The notes: a model not told the origin generated them from the sequence alone. Shown: positions 8,340 to 17,143, counted from the first letter of the stretch. The stretch is 64,000 nucleotides of DNA from Streptomyces sp. NBC_01231 (GCA_035999765.1 CP108521.1:9176001-9240000), one strand, 5' to 3'. Translations and numbers: made by a program.

Positions 8340-8971
8340 AAGACAACCAGGAGAACGGCCAAGTCGTGAGGTCGGCCGCAGATCCGGCCGCAGAGCCTGC
8401 GATGGATCTGGCCGCGGATCCGGTCGACACCCGGCTCGGCGCCCGCCTCGCCGAGCTGCGGGCCGAACGCGGCTGGACGCTGGGGGAGTTGGCGGAGCGC
8501 AGCGGGGTGAGCCGGTCGACTCTGTCGCGGGCCGAGCGGGCGGAGATCAGTCCCACCGCCTCGCTCCTGAACCGGCTGTGCCACGTGTACGGACGGACCA
8601 TGTCCCAGCTGCTCAGCGAGATCGAGGCGGAGCCGGCGCTGCTGGTGCGGGCCGCCGAGCAGCCGCGGTGGGAGGACCGGGCCTCCGGGTTCGTACGACG
8701 GTCCGTGTCCCCGCCGCATTCCGGGCTGCGCGGCGAGCTGGTGGAGGGGCGGCTCGCCGCGGGCGCCGACATCGGCTACGACAGGCCGCCCGTACCCGGG
8801 CTCGAACAGCACATCTGGGTGCTGGCCGGCGAGCTCGACGTGACCACGCGGGACGTCGAACACCACCTCGGCACGGGGGACTGTCTGCGGATGCGGGTCT
8901 GGGGCCCGACCCGCTTCCGGTGCGCCGGCCCGGACGAGGCGCGGTATGTGCTGGCGGTGGTGCTGCCGTGA
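8333..8971 (+). CDS. XRE-family regulator with cupin domain
   Basis: 212 residues. After a low-complexity leader (DPAAEPAMDLAADP) comes a helix-turn-helix: LGARLAELRAERGWTLGELA then SGVSRSTLSRAERAEISPTA (about 32-77). The C-terminal half is a cupin beta-barrel (HIWVLAGELDV, LGTGDCLRMR, PTRFRCAGP). Such HTH-cupin proteins usually control small-molecule metabolism and bind the effector in the barrel. Its stop overlaps the GTG start of the GNAT gene (GTGA), so the two are translationally coupled and probably functionally linked. Confidence 0.88.
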   Translation: MKQDNQENGQVVRSAADPAAEPAMDLAADPVDTRLGARLAELRAERGWTLGELAERSGVSRSTLSRAERAEISPTASLLNRLCHVYGRTMSQLLSEIEAEPALLVRAAEQPRWEDRASGFVRRSVSPPHSGLRGELVEGRLAAGADIGYDRPPVPGLEQHIWVLAGELDVTTRDVEHHLGTGDCLRMRVWGPTRFRCAGPDEARYVLAVVLP

Positions 8972-9612
8972 TCGTGACCCGGCTGGAAGCGGATCAGCTG
9001 GAAGTGGATCAGCTGGACGCGGGCCTGTCGGGCGCGGGCCGGCTGGAGGCGCATGGGCGGCTGAACGCGCACCGGCTGAAGGCGGCTCGAACGGACGCGG
9101 TCGTCGAGGAGTTGGCCGACCTGCTGGTCGACACCGTCGACGGCGGCGCCTCGATCGGGTTCCTCGCCCCGCTGGACCGGGCGGCCGCCGTCGCCTGGTG
9201 GAAGGCGCGCGTCGTCGCGGCCGCCACCGGGCAACTCGCCGTGTGGACGGCACACGACGGGGACCGCCTCGTCGGCACGGTCACACTGGCCTACCCGGAC
9301 AAACCCAACAGCCGCCACCGCGCCGAGCTGGTCAAGCTGATGGTGCACCGGGACGCCCGCGGCCAGGGCCTGGGCCGCGCACTCCTGGCCGTCGCCGAGC
9401 GGGCCGCGACCGAGGCGGGCGTCACCCTCCTCCACCTGGACACCGAGACCGGCAGCCCCGCCGAGCGTCTCTACCGCTCGGCGGGCTGGACGATGGCCGG
9501 TGTGATCCCCGACTACGCGGCGAACCCGTCCGGTGTGCTGCGGCCGACGACGCTCTACTACAAGCACGTCGGTACCCGCACCGAAGCCTTGGCGGGCGTT
9601 CTCACCAGGTGA
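8968..9612 (+). CDS. GNAT family N-acetyltransferase
   Basis: 214 residues. The acetyl-CoA loop is VHRDARGQGLGRALL (about 126-140), followed by LHLDTETGSPAERLYRSAGW, the standard C-terminal GNAT strand-helix. This supports an aminoglycoside/streptothricin-type or general small-molecule acetyltransferase; the substrate cannot be read. The first 35 residues are an odd repetitive leader (LEADQLEVDQLDAGL and similar) not typical of GNAT folds. The GTG start overlaps the upstream regulator stop. A later start is possible, but coupling favours this one. Confidence 0.85.
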   Translation: MIVTRLEADQLEVDQLDAGLSGAGRLEAHGRLNAHRLKAARTDAVVEELADLLVDTVDGGASIGFLAPLDRAAAVAWWKARVVAAATGQLAVWTAHDGDRLVGTVTLAYPDKPNSRHRAELVKLMVHRDARGQGLGRALLAVAERAATEAGVTLLHLDTETGSPAERLYRSAGWTMAGVIPDYAANPSGVLRPTTLYYKHVGTRTEALAGVLTR

Positions 9613-9642
9613 TTGTCAGTGGGAGCCGCTACGGTGCCTGTC

Positions 9643-9999
9643 ATGCCGGATGCCGAAGACGTACGACGGATCGCCCTGTCCCTGCCGGACACGACGGAGA
9701 AGGTCGCTTGGAGCATGCCCACGTTCCGGGTCGCTGGGAAGATGTTCGCCACGCTGCCCGAGGACGAGACCTCCCTCGCGGTGCGCTGCCCCAAGGAGGA
9801 ACGCGGCGAACTGGTCCTGGCGGAGCCGGAGAAGTTCTGGATCGCCGATCACGAGGCGCAGTTCGCCTGGGTGCGGGCCCGCATCTCGGCCCTGGAGGAG
9901 GACGAGCTGCGGGACATCCTCGCCGACTCCTGGAGGCAGGCGGCGCCCTCCCGACTCATCGAGGCCTACCCCGAGTTGGGACTGCCGACCGGAGGCTGA
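9643..9999 (+). CDS. MmcQ/YjbR family DNA-binding-fold protein
   Basis: 118 residues. The pattern DAEDVRRIALSLPDTTEK, the central FRVAGKMFATL and the closing RLIEAYPELGLP match the small CyaY-like MmcQ/YjbR family. The family's biochemical role is unclear. ATG at 9643 gives the usual N-terminus; a TACGGT hexamer ends 7 bases before it, so leaderless initiation is possible. GTG at 9634 with GGGAG 8 bases upstream is an alternative adding three residues. Confidence 0.8.
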   Translation: MPDAEDVRRIALSLPDTTEKVAWSMPTFRVAGKMFATLPEDETSLAVRCPKEERGELVLAEPEKFWIADHEAQFAWVRARISALEEDELRDILADSWRQAAPSRLIEAYPELGLPTGG

Positions 10000-10117
10000 G
10001 ACTCCTCGGGCGTTGTCAGTGCCGCCTGGCATGATCCGGGAAGAGCGTGGGAGCCGGGGCGGAGGGGGCCTCGACTACCCGCCACGTCCGCCACGGGAGA
10101 AGAGCTGACCGTCAAAA

Positions 10118-10167
10118 GTGGTCGCGGACAAACGGGTGCGCGACCACGGACCCGAGTGCGGTATTGT
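10118..10167 (+). promoter_or_regulatory. Inverted repeat and -10 element upstream of tRNA-Pro
   Basis: A perfect 9-bp inverted repeat GTGGTCGCG/CGCGACCAC (10118-10126 and 10139-10147) is followed by TATTGT (10162-10167) in the context GTGCGGTA. The same context with TAAAGT precedes the second tRNA copy, which supports it as the tRNA -10. No convincing -35 was found. The remaining bases of 10000-10213 show no gene. Confidence 0.45.
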
Positions 10168-10213
10168 TTCCATGCACGCTCGGCCGGGGGAAACCCCAGG
10201 TCAGGACGGGCAT

Positions 10214-10287
<74 letters not shown>

Positions 10288-10296
10288 CGGTACGAA

Positions 10297-10333
10297 GGGT
10301 CTTCGCAGGCACCAGCCTGTGGAGGCCCTTTTT
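10297..10333 (+). terminator. Rho-independent terminator after tRNA-Pro
   Basis: GGGTCTTCGCAGGC pairs imperfectly (G-T pairs, one mismatch) with GCCTGTGGAGGCCC around an ACCA loop and is followed by TTTTT. Confidence 0.7.
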
Positions 10334-10376
10334 CGCGCGGCCCGTGTCCGGGCTTCTTCGCCTCCGGGACCGCGAC

Positions 10377-10448
10377 GGGATCGCCCTCAACGCCCTCCGC
10401 ATCCACGGCGGTTACGGATACTCCGCCGAGTGCGACGTCGAACGCAAC
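10377..10448 (+). pseudogene. Acyl-CoA dehydrogenase C-terminal relic
   Basis: Frame 0 reads GIALNALRIHGGYGYSAECD and continues VERN. This closely resembles the conserved C-terminal IHGGYGY-(S/T)-x-(E/D)-(Y/C)-x-VER signature of acyl-CoA dehydrogenases. No start codon, FAD-binding regions or upstream homologous sequence are present: only about 24 codons survive between the tRNA terminator and the minus-strand BNR gene. It may be debris from an insertion or deletion next to the tRNA. The rest of 10334-10496 shows no gene. Confidence 0.6.
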
Positions 10449-10496
10449 CGTCGCCGCGGTCCCGAAGGGCCCAAGGAGCGGTCACTCACATCGCCG

Positions 10497-11660
10497 CTAC
10501 CGCGGGATGAGCCGGATATGGCGGATGACCTTGCGGTGGTGGGTGTAGGCGATGTGGAGGGCCCCGTCCGGTGCCTGCGTCACCGAGGGATACGACAGTT
10601 CGCGGTTGAGGCCGTCGCGGGAGTTGTTGGTGAGGCAGTGTCCGTCGCCGGTCACGAGGTCGGCGCGCAACGGCCAGCTGAGGCCGCCGTCGGACGAGAG
10701 GGCGAGGCTGAGCGGGGCGCGCGGGGCACCCCAGAACGCGGTCGACGGCGCCTGCCGTGCCGCCGTGGGCGCCGAGCCGCCCGGGGCCTTGGGGTCGGCG
10801 AGCCCGCCCGTGTCGTCGAGCTCGTCGTAGAGGGAGACGCGGCGGGCGGTCGCGTCGGCGGCGCTGCTGTGGTTGTAGACGAGGGCCAGGCGGCCGTCGG
10901 CCAACGGGGCGTACTGGATCGAGGAGTTGTTGTTCGGCAGATCGAGCGGCTCCGGCTCGCTCCAGGTGTCGCCGTCGTCCAGCGACACGGACCGGTGCAC
11001 GGCGTCGGCGCGCCGACTGCGGTAGAGAGCGAGGAGGGAGCCGTCCGGCAGCCGGTGGACGTTCATGTGGACCAGGCCCGTGGAGCCGGGCACGGCCCGC
11101 TCGTGCCAGGTGCCTCCCTCGTCGTCGCTGATCATCACGGCGCTGGTGTCGAGGTCGCCCGACCACTTCTCGCCGGGAGCGGTCCGGCAGCGGAAGACGG
11201 GCAGCAGCAGACGGCCGGTGGGCAGGACGACGGGTGGCTGACGGACGAAGACGCCGCCGACGCCCGGGGTCGCGGGGAACAGGGTGCGGGTCGCCTCCCA
11301 GGTCGTGCCGTGGTCGTGGCTGACGCGCAGCCGTACCTCGGCGGTGTCCTGGTCTCCGCCTCGCTGGGCGGTGTGCAGCAGCCACAGGGCGCCCGAAGGC
11401 GTGGGGAAGAGCACGGGGTTCTGCTCGGAGCGTGTCGGGTCGTCCGAGAGGCGGACCGGCTCCGTCCACGTCGTGGTGCCGGGTGCGAGGCGCGAGAACC
11501 ACACGCTGATGTCCGCCATGCCCTCCTGCGTGCCGCCGAACCAGACGCAGCCGAGGTCCCCGCCGGGCAGCACGGTGAGGTTGGCGGCGTGGCTCTGCAC
11601 GGTCGGTGCGGGCAGGGTGGTGTCGGTGCGGTCGAAGCCGTCGAGGAGTCGGTTCGTCAC
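10497..11660 (-). CDS. BNR-repeat/sialidase-superfamily protein
   Basis: 387 residues forming a probable six-bladed propeller. Asp-box-like turns recur: VSHDHGTTWEAT, ISDDEGGTWHERA, VSLDDGDTWSEPE and LSSDGGLSWP, each S-x-D-x-G-x-x-W. This is the exo-alpha-sialidase superfamily, but the usual Arg triad and FRIP motif are not obvious, and there is no signal peptide, so a cytoplasmic glycosidase, lyase or epimerase-like role is as likely. GTG at 11660 has GGAGAGG upstream and overlaps the aldolase stop by 4 bases. It is the last gene of the minus-strand operon. Confidence 0.75.
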   Translation of the reverse strand: MTNRLLDGFDRTDTTLPAPTVQSHAANLTVLPGGDLGCVWFGGTQEGMADISVWFSRLAPGTTTWTEPVRLSDDPTRSEQNPVLFPTPSGALWLLHTAQRGGDQDTAEVRLRVSHDHGTTWEATRTLFPATPGVGGVFVRQPPVVLPTGRLLLPVFRCRTAPGEKWSGDLDTSAVMISDDEGGTWHERAVPGSTGLVHMNVHRLPDGSLLALYRSRRADAVHRSVSLDDGDTWSEPEPLDLPNNNSSIQYAPLADGRLALVYNHSSAADATARRVSLYDELDDTGGLADPKAPGGSAPTAARQAPSTAFWGAPRAPLSLALSSDGGLSWPLRADLVTGDGHCLTNNSRDGLNRELSYPSVTQAPDGALHIAYTHHRKVIRHIRLIPR

Positions 11661-12436
11661 AGTGCCTCTCCAGAGGTCCGGGCAGCGGCCAGGTGCCCGC
11701 GGGCGGTCTGCTCCAGGTGCACCAGGTCGCAGGCGACGGTCGCGAAGGTGAAGCCCTCGGCGAGGCGCTTGGAGGCGCTCGCCCCGTCCGGGTTGTGGAT
11801 GCCCGCGGCGATTCCGGCGGCGGCCGCCGCCTCGCGTACGGTGCCGAGCGCGGCCTCGAACGCGTCGGCCAGCGCCGGGTCCGTGGACGAGGCGCCGCCG
11901 AGGGCGATCCGCAGGTCGGAGGGGCCGACGTAGACGCCGTCGAGGCCCGGCGTCGCGCAGATCGCCTCGACGTCGGCGAGTCCCTCGGCCGTCTCGATCA
12001 TGGCGAGGACGACCGTGCTGTCGTGTGTGTCGGCCGGGTCGGGGCCGATCCTCAGCGCCGAGCGCATCGGGCCGTAGGAGCGTCGGCCGTGCGGGGGATA
12101 GCGGACAGCGGCGACGGCCTCGGCGGCCTGCTCGGCCGTGTCGACCAGCGGCACGATCACTCCGGTCGCGCCCGCGTCGAGGGCACGGCCGATCGGGGCG
12201 GGGTCGTTGGCCTCCACCCGGACCAGGCCGACGGCGGTGGAGCCCCGGCTGTCGATCGCGAGGAGGTTGTTGAGCATGCCGGAATAGCCGAACAGGCCGT
12301 GCTGGGCGTCCAGCGCGACGTAGTCGTAGCCGAGGCGGGCGATGCGCTCGGTGGCCACGGGCGCGTCCATCAGGCACCAGTATCCGAGCAGTTGCTCGCG
12401 GGCGCGCAGGGCGGCGGTGAACTCTGCGGGGGTCAT
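11657..12436 (-). CDS. HpcH/HpaI family aldolase
   Basis: 259 residues, a class II pyruvate-type aldolase of the 2,4-dihydroxyhept-2-ene-1,7-dioate/2-keto-3-deoxy sugar-acid family. Signatures are YDYVALDAQHG (general-base His), a metal-ligand glutamate in AMIETAEGLADV, and the closing GLDGVYVGPSDL. These enzymes cleave 2-keto-3-deoxy acids to pyruvate plus an aldehyde. ATG at 12436 has GAAGGAA about 9 bases upstream. It overlaps the BNR gene by 4 bases, so both belong to one catabolic unit. Confidence 0.88.
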   Translation of the reverse strand: MTPAEFTAALRAREQLLGYWCLMDAPVATERIARLGYDYVALDAQHGLFGYSGMLNNLLAIDSRGSTAVGLVRVEANDPAPIGRALDAGATGVIVPLVDTAEQAAEAVAAVRYPPHGRRSYGPMRSALRIGPDPADTHDSTVVLAMIETAEGLADVEAICATPGLDGVYVGPSDLRIALGGASSTDPALADAFEAALGTVREAAAAAGIAAGIHNPDGASASKRLAEGFTFATVACDLVHLEQTARGHLAAARTSGEAL

Positions 12437-12452
12437 GGGCGGTTGTTCCTTC

Positions 12453-12484
12453 ACAGGGGCACAGGGGCACAGGGGCACAGGGGG
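12453..12484. repeat. 8-bp tandem repeat
   Basis: Three perfect copies of ACAGGGGC and a fourth with extra G lie between the aldo/keto reductase and aldolase genes, just upstream of the aldolase ribosome-binding site. Copy number could alter the spacing of this leader. Confidence 0.8.
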
Positions 12485-12515
12485 CGGGGCGGGGGCTTTG
12501 AGGTCCCCTACAGGA

Positions 12516-13505
12516 TCAGCGGTTGTAGGCGGGCATGGGGCCGCGCAGGCCCGCGCCGACCTCGTCGCAGGCGGCGGTGACGTCGGCGGGCAGCGGTCCG
12601 GCCTGCGCGGCGACGAGGTTGGCGCGCAGGTGGCCGGTCCGGGAACCGCCGAGCAGCAGGGCGTCGGTCGAGTCCCGGTCGAGGAGCCAGCGCAGGGCCA
12701 GTTCGGCGAGCGGGATGCCCGCGCCCTCTGCGACCCGGGTCAGTTCGGCGACCGCGTCGAACAGACGCGGGTCCCAGTAGCGCTGCCGGTACATGTCCGC
12801 GAGCCGGGAGTCGCCGAACCGTCCGCCCTCGGGGGCCTTCTCGTAGCGGTGCCGTCCGGTGAGGAGGCCTCCGCCGAGCGGGTTGTAGACCATGGTGCGC
12901 AGACCGGTGGCGGCGGCGTACGCCGCATACTCGACGTATTCCTCCTCGATCCGGCGGGCGAGGAGATTGTGCAGCTGCTGGGCGACGACCGGGCGTGGGG
13001 CGCCCACCTCGTCGGCGACGCGCACGAGTTCGGCGATCTGCCAGGCCGCGTAGTTGGAGACGCCGAGCGCGAGGACCTTCCCCTCGGCGACCAACTCGGC
13101 GACGGTGGCGAGGGTTTCGGCGAGGGGTGTGGTCCGGTCGGGCTGGTGCAGATAGAAGAGGTCCACGCGGTCGGTGCCGAGGCGTTTGAGGCTGCCGTCC
13201 AGGGCGGCCCGCAGGCCGAGGGCGGACAAGGGGGCGTGTTCCCCCTGGTCGGGGTGCGGCATGCCGGCCTTGGTGGCGAGCACGATCCGGTCGCGGTGGG
13301 CGGGCAGCAGCTCGGCGAGGATGCGTTCGCTCTCACCGCCGGCGTAGCCGTTGGCGGTGTCCACGCCGGTGATGCCGGCCTCCAGCGCCGTCGCGAGCAT
13401 GTCCGCGGCGCCCGCCCGGTCGACGGTGTCGCCGAACGTCATGGTGCCGAGGACGAGCCGCGACAGGGGCACGGGCACGTTCGGCAGTTCGATGCCGGTG
13501 GTCAC
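12516..13505 (-). CDS. Aldo/keto reductase
   Basis: 329-residue NADPH-dependent oxidoreductase with a TIM-barrel fold. The catalytic Asp and Tyr are in GVDTANGYAGG, the Lys in IVLATKAGMP and the His in LFYLHQPD. The C-terminal cofactor segment is LLGGSRTGHLRANL. It probably reduces or oxidises a sugar or sugar-acid carbonyl in the acid-sugar pathway of this locus. The start overlaps the upstream ABC ATPase stop by 4 bases (13502-13505), placing it in the same transcript. Confidence 0.9.
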   Translation of the reverse strand: MTTGIELPNVPVPLSRLVLGTMTFGDTVDRAGAADMLATALEAGITGVDTANGYAGGESERILAELLPAHRDRIVLATKAGMPHPDQGEHAPLSALGLRAALDGSLKRLGTDRVDLFYLHQPDRTTPLAETLATVAELVAEGKVLALGVSNYAAWQIAELVRVADEVGAPRPVVAQQLHNLLARRIEEEYVEYAAYAAATGLRTMVYNPLGGGLLTGRHRYEKAPEGGRFGDSRLADMYRQRYWDPRLFDAVAELTRVAEGAGIPLAELALRWLLDRDSTDALLLGGSRTGHLRANLVAAQAGPLPADVTAACDEVGAGLRGPMPAYNR

Positions 13506-14431
13506 TTGCCGGTTCCTTCCGGTGGGGCGGTCAGAGGGGTGTGGGGCCGGCGCGGCTCCGGTACGGCCGTGGCCGGGGCCGGAGTCGAGGCCGCCCGGGT
13601 ACGGGGTTTGAGTCCCCGTATCGCCGTGGGGTCGAGGGCTGCGCGGCGCAGCGAGCGGGTGTAGGGCTCGACGGGGGCGGCGAGCACGTCGGCGGTACGG
13701 CCGCGCTCGACGACCTGCCCCGCCTTCAGGACGACCACGTCGGTGCTGATCTCGCGCACCACGCCGAGATGGTGGGCGATGACGATGTACGTGATGCCGG
13801 TCTCCTCCCGCAGTTCGCGCAGCAGATCGAGGACCTGGGCCTGCACGGACACGTCGAGAGCCGAGGTGGCCTCGTCGCAGACCAGCAGGTCGGGCTCCGA
13901 GGCCAGGGCGCGGGCGATGCCGATGCGCTGACGCTGCCCGCCGGAGAATTCGTCCGGCCGTCGTTCGAGTGCCGTGGCCGGCAGTCCTACGCGGTCCAGC
14001 AGCCCGGCGGCGCGGCGGCGCCGTTCGGTCCTGTCCTTCACACCCGCGACGCGCAGCGGTTCGGCCACGATCTCCAGGGCGGTCAGGTGCGGGGCGAGGG
14101 ATCCGTAGGGATCCTGGAAGACCATCTGGACGCGGCGCCTGAGTGGCCTCAGGCGTCGCTCGGGCAGCGTGGCGAGGTCGGTGCCGTCCAGCACGATCCG
14201 CCCGGAGGCGGGCTTGAGCAGTCGTACGATCGCGCAGGCGATGGTCGACTTGCCGCTGCCCGACTCGCCGACGACGGCGAGCGAGCCGCCCCGGGGCACG
14301 CTGAAGCTGACGTGGTCGACGGCGCGCACGGTGCCGGACGGCGTGGGGTAGTCGACGACGAGGTCCTCGACGTCGAGAAACGCCGACGCGTCAGCCACGT
14401 CGGTCGCGTCCGGTGTCGCTGCTGGACTCAT
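13502..14431 (-). CDS. Oligopeptide/sugar-acid-type ABC transporter ATP-binding protein (DppF/OppF-like)
   Basis: 309 residues. Walker A is GESGSGKSTIA (about 56-66), the Q-loop is MVFQDPYGSL, the signature is FSGGQRQRIGIARAL and Walker B is LLVCDEATSALD. The family's C-terminal oligopeptide extension follows (YTRSLRRAALD). It pairs with the next ATPase to energise two permeases in a Dpp/Opp-type importer. Overlaps on both sides (4 bases) indicate one operon. Substrate is unknown; the neighbouring genes suggest a sugar acid or glycoconjugate rather than a peptide. Confidence 0.93.
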   Translation of the reverse strand: MSPAATPDATDVADASAFLDVEDLVVDYPTPSGTVRAVDHVSFSVPRGGSLAVVGESGSGKSTIACAIVRLLKPASGRIVLDGTDLATLPERRLRPLRRRVQMVFQDPYGSLAPHLTALEIVAEPLRVAGVKDRTERRRRAAGLLDRVGLPATALERRPDEFSGGQRQRIGIARALASEPDLLVCDEATSALDVSVQAQVLDLLRELREETGITYIVIAHHLGVVREISTDVVVLKAGQVVERGRTADVLAAPVEPYTRSLRRAALDPTAIRGLKPRTRAASTPAPATAVPEPRRPHTPLTAPPEGTGK

Positions 14432-15291
14432 CGGGCTGCTCCCTGTGTGCTGTGGTCGTCGAGGCCGTCCTCGTCCCAGGGGCCGAGGCTCGGGACGGCC
14501 GCGAGCAGTTTCCCGGTGTACGGGTGTGCGGGCCGCTCGACGATCTGCTCGGCCGGCCCGGACTCGACGAACCGGCCCTCCTTCATGACGTGGATGCGGT
14601 CGGACACCAGCCGGGCGACGCCGAGGTCGTGGGTGATCATCAGCATGCCCACGCCGGTGCGTTCCTGAAGTTCCATCAGCAGGTCCAGGACGCTCGCCTG
14701 GACGGTGGCGTCCAGGGCGGAGGTGGGTTCGTCGGCGACCAGCAGCTGCGGTTCGGCGGCCAGCGCGACGGCGATGAGGATGCGCTGGAGCATGCCGCCG
14801 GAGAACTGGTGCGGGTAGGCCTTCCAGCGGGTCTCGGGCCTGCTGATCCGTACCTGGTCCAGCAGGTGGGTGCCGCGCTCGCGGGCCTCGGCCCGGGACA
14901 GGCCGGGGTGGCGCAGCCGCAGGGCGTCCCCGAGCTGCCGCCCGACCGTGTGGACGGGGCTGAGCGCGGTCATCGGGTCCTGGGGAATCAGGGACACGGT
15001 GCGGCCGCGCACCCGCCGGGCCGCCTCGGGGTCGGCGACGACGTCCTCGCCGGCGATACGGGCGGTGCCGGACAGCACGGCGAGTCGTTCGGGCAGCAGC
15101 CGCAGCACGCCCATGGCCGTGGTGGACTTGCCGGAGCCGGACTCCCCGATGAGCGTGACGGTCTCACCGCGTCCGACGGTGAAGCTCACGCCGTCGACGG
15201 CGCGGACGACGCCGCGATGGGTGAGCAGTTCGATCTGCAGGTCCTCGACCTCCAGCAGGGCGCTGGAAGACGGCGAGGTGTCGCGGGTCAT
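14428..15291 (-). CDS. ABC transporter ATP-binding protein (DppD/OppD-like)
   Basis: 287 residues. Walker A is GESGSGKSTTA, the Q-loop is SLIPQDPMTAL, the signature is FSGGMLQRILIAVAL and Walker B is LLVADEPTSALD, with the C-terminal AHPYTGKLLAAVPSL segment of the oligopeptide subfamily. It is the second ATPase of the importer. ATG at 15291 lies 3 bases after the permease stop, and its end overlaps the DppF-like gene by 4 bases. Confidence 0.93.
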   Translation of the reverse strand: MTRDTSPSSSALLEVEDLQIELLTHRGVVRAVDGVSFTVGRGETVTLIGESGSGKSTTAMGVLRLLPERLAVLSGTARIAGEDVVADPEAARRVRGRTVSLIPQDPMTALSPVHTVGRQLGDALRLRHPGLSRAEARERGTHLLDQVRISRPETRWKAYPHQFSGGMLQRILIAVALAAEPQLLVADEPTSALDATVQASVLDLLMELQERTGVGMLMITHDLGVARLVSDRIHVMKEGRFVESGPAEQIVERPAHPYTGKLLAAVPSLGPWDEDGLDDHSTQGAAR

Positions 15292-15294
15292 GGC

Positions 15295-16209
15295 TCAGGC
15301 TCCCTTCGCCGGCTTCGTCGTACGGATGCGATCGCGCAGGCCGTCTCCCATGAGGTTGACGCCGACCACGAGGACGGCGATGACCAGGCCGGGAAGCGTG
15401 ACCAGCCACCAGGAGGTGGTGATGTAGTCCTGGCCGTCGGAGATGATGCGGCCCCAGGTGGCGAACGGGCGCTGGGGTCCGGCGCCCAGGAAGCTGAGGG
15501 CGCTCTCCAGGAGAACGGCCTGGGCGAGCAGCAGCAGGACCACCAGGCTCGCGGGGCGCAGGATGTTGGGGATGATGTGCCGCCCCAGGACGGACCAGCT
15601 GCGCATGCCGAGCAGACGGGCGGCCGCCACATAGGGCTTCTCCCGTTCGACGAGGACCAGGGAGCGGGTCAGCCGAGCCACTTCCGGCCACTGGGCGATG
15701 GCGATCACGCAGGTGATGACGGTGACCGACGGGCCGAAGAGGGCGACGACGAGCAGCAGCATCATCAGCAGGGGCAAGGCCAGTTGGGCTTCGAGGAGCC
15801 GGCTGACGACCGTGTCGATCCAGCCCCCGACGTAGCCGGCCGCCGAGCCCGCGGCGATCCCGATGACGCCGGAGACGAGGACGGCGAGGATGCCCACGGA
15901 CAGCGACACCTGGCCGCCGTGCAGGATGCGGGAGAGCAGATCGCGGCCGAGCTGGTCGGTGCCGAACACGTGCCCGTCGGTGAGCGGCGGCAGCCGGCGC
16001 CCCGCGAGGTTCTGGGCGTCCGGGTCCGGCAACGGCAGCAGGCTCGCGAGGGCCACCGGCAGGGCGACCAGCGCGGTGCACAGGGCTCCCGCCCACAGCT
16101 TGAAGCGGGCGCTGCGCCGCTGCCTGGTGGCGGTGGCACGGGCCAGGTGCTTCGCGGTGACCGCGCTGGGCCGGGCGGTCCCGTCGGTCGGGGTGAGCGT
16201 GGCGGACAT
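15295..16209 (-). CDS. ABC transporter permease (DppC-like)
   Basis: 304 residues with about six membrane spans. After a cytoplasmic N-terminus and a first helix comes GTDQLGRDLLSRILHGGQVS, the conserved periplasmic-to-membrane motif of DppC/OppC. The inner-membrane EAA-like loop reads YVAAARLLGMRSWSVLGRHI. ATG at 16209 is selected because it starts the first coherent DppC-like frame; an upstream extension would overlap the sister permease. It sits one base after the DppB-like gene. Confidence 0.92.
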   Translation of the reverse strand: MSATLTPTDGTARPSAVTAKHLARATATRQRRSARFKLWAGALCTALVALPVALASLLPLPDPDAQNLAGRRLPPLTDGHVFGTDQLGRDLLSRILHGGQVSLSVGILAVLVSGVIGIAAGSAAGYVGGWIDTVVSRLLEAQLALPLLMMLLLVVALFGPSVTVITCVIAIAQWPEVARLTRSLVLVEREKPYVAAARLLGMRSWSVLGRHIIPNILRPASLVVLLLLAQAVLLESALSFLGAGPQRPFATWGRIISDGQDYITTSWWLVTLPGLVIAVLVVGVNLMGDGLRDRIRTTKPAKGA

Positions 16210-16210
16210 G

Positions 16211-17140
16211 TCAGGCCGCCTTTCCGAGTCGTACCCGCGGATCGAGAAGCGGGTAGGCGAGGTCGACCAGGAGCTGGACGAGGATGGCGAGGGTCGCTGT
16301 GACCAGGACGGTTGCCTGGATGAGCGGGTAGTCGCGGGTCTCCAGGGCGCGGACGACGAGGGAGCCGACCCCTGGCCAGCCGAAGACGACCTCGACCACC
16401 ACGACTCCGTTGAGCAGCGCCGCGAAGCGGGTGCCGACCGCCGTGACCAGCGGGACGGAGGAGTTGGCGAGTGCGTAGCGCCAGGTGAGGGCCCGTTCCG
16501 AGACACCGCGGGAGCGGGCCACGGTGATGTACGGCGAGGCGAGCGCCGTGGTCATCTCGCGGCGTACGAGCCGTGAGACGAGGGCGAGTTGGAGGGTCGC
16601 GATGGTGACGGTCGGCAGGACGAGGCCGCTCCAGGACGTGAAGCCGGAGGCGGGCAGCACCGGTAGCAGCACGGCGAAGACGGTCAGCAGCATCACGCCG
16701 GTCCAGAAGTCCGGCATGGACTGTCCGGCGATGGTCAGGACGTTGGCTCCGAGTTCCCGCGAGGTGTCGGCGCGGCGGGCCATCCACACCCCCAGTGGGA
16801 CCGCGACGGCCACGGTGACGGCGATCGCCGCGACGGAAAGCGTGATCGTGTACGGCACGCGGTCCAGGACCACGCTGAGGGCGGAGTCGTGGAAGGAGTA
16901 ACTGGTGCCGAGGTCGCCTCTCAGCAGGTCGCGCAGGAAGACCCCGTACTGGGTGATCAACGGCTTGTCGAGGCCGAACTGGGCGCGGATCCGCTCCAGG
17001 TCGGCGCTGGTGGCGCTCGGTGGGGCGTATGCGGAGGCGGGGTCTCCTGGGGCGAGCCGGACCAGCACGAAGACCGTGGAGAGGGTCAGGAAGACGGTCA
17101 GCAGGCTCTGACCGAGACGGCGGGCGAGGTACTTCGTCAC
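16211..17140 (-). CDS. ABC transporter permease (DppB-like)
   Basis: 309 residues and about six membrane helices. The N-terminus YLARRLGQSLLTVFLTLSTV is the standard DppB opening and is followed by RLAPGDPA, a strong family signature. The EAA loop is YITVARSRGVSERALTWRYA. It forms the importer channel with the DppC-like partner. Three bases separate it from the substrate-binding-protein gene upstream. Confidence 0.92.
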   Translation of the reverse strand: MTKYLARRLGQSLLTVFLTLSTVFVLVRLAPGDPASAYAPPSATSADLERIRAQFGLDKPLITQYGVFLRDLLRGDLGTSYSFHDSALSVVLDRVPYTITLSVAAIAVTVAVAVPLGVWMARRADTSRELGANVLTIAGQSMPDFWTGVMLLTVFAVLLPVLPASGFTSWSGLVLPTVTIATLQLALVSRLVRREMTTALASPYITVARSRGVSERALTWRYALANSSVPLVTAVGTRFAALLNGVVVVEVVFGWPGVGSLVVRALETRDYPLIQATVLVTATLAILVQLLVDLAYPLLDPRVRLGKAA

Positions 17141-17143
17141 GGC

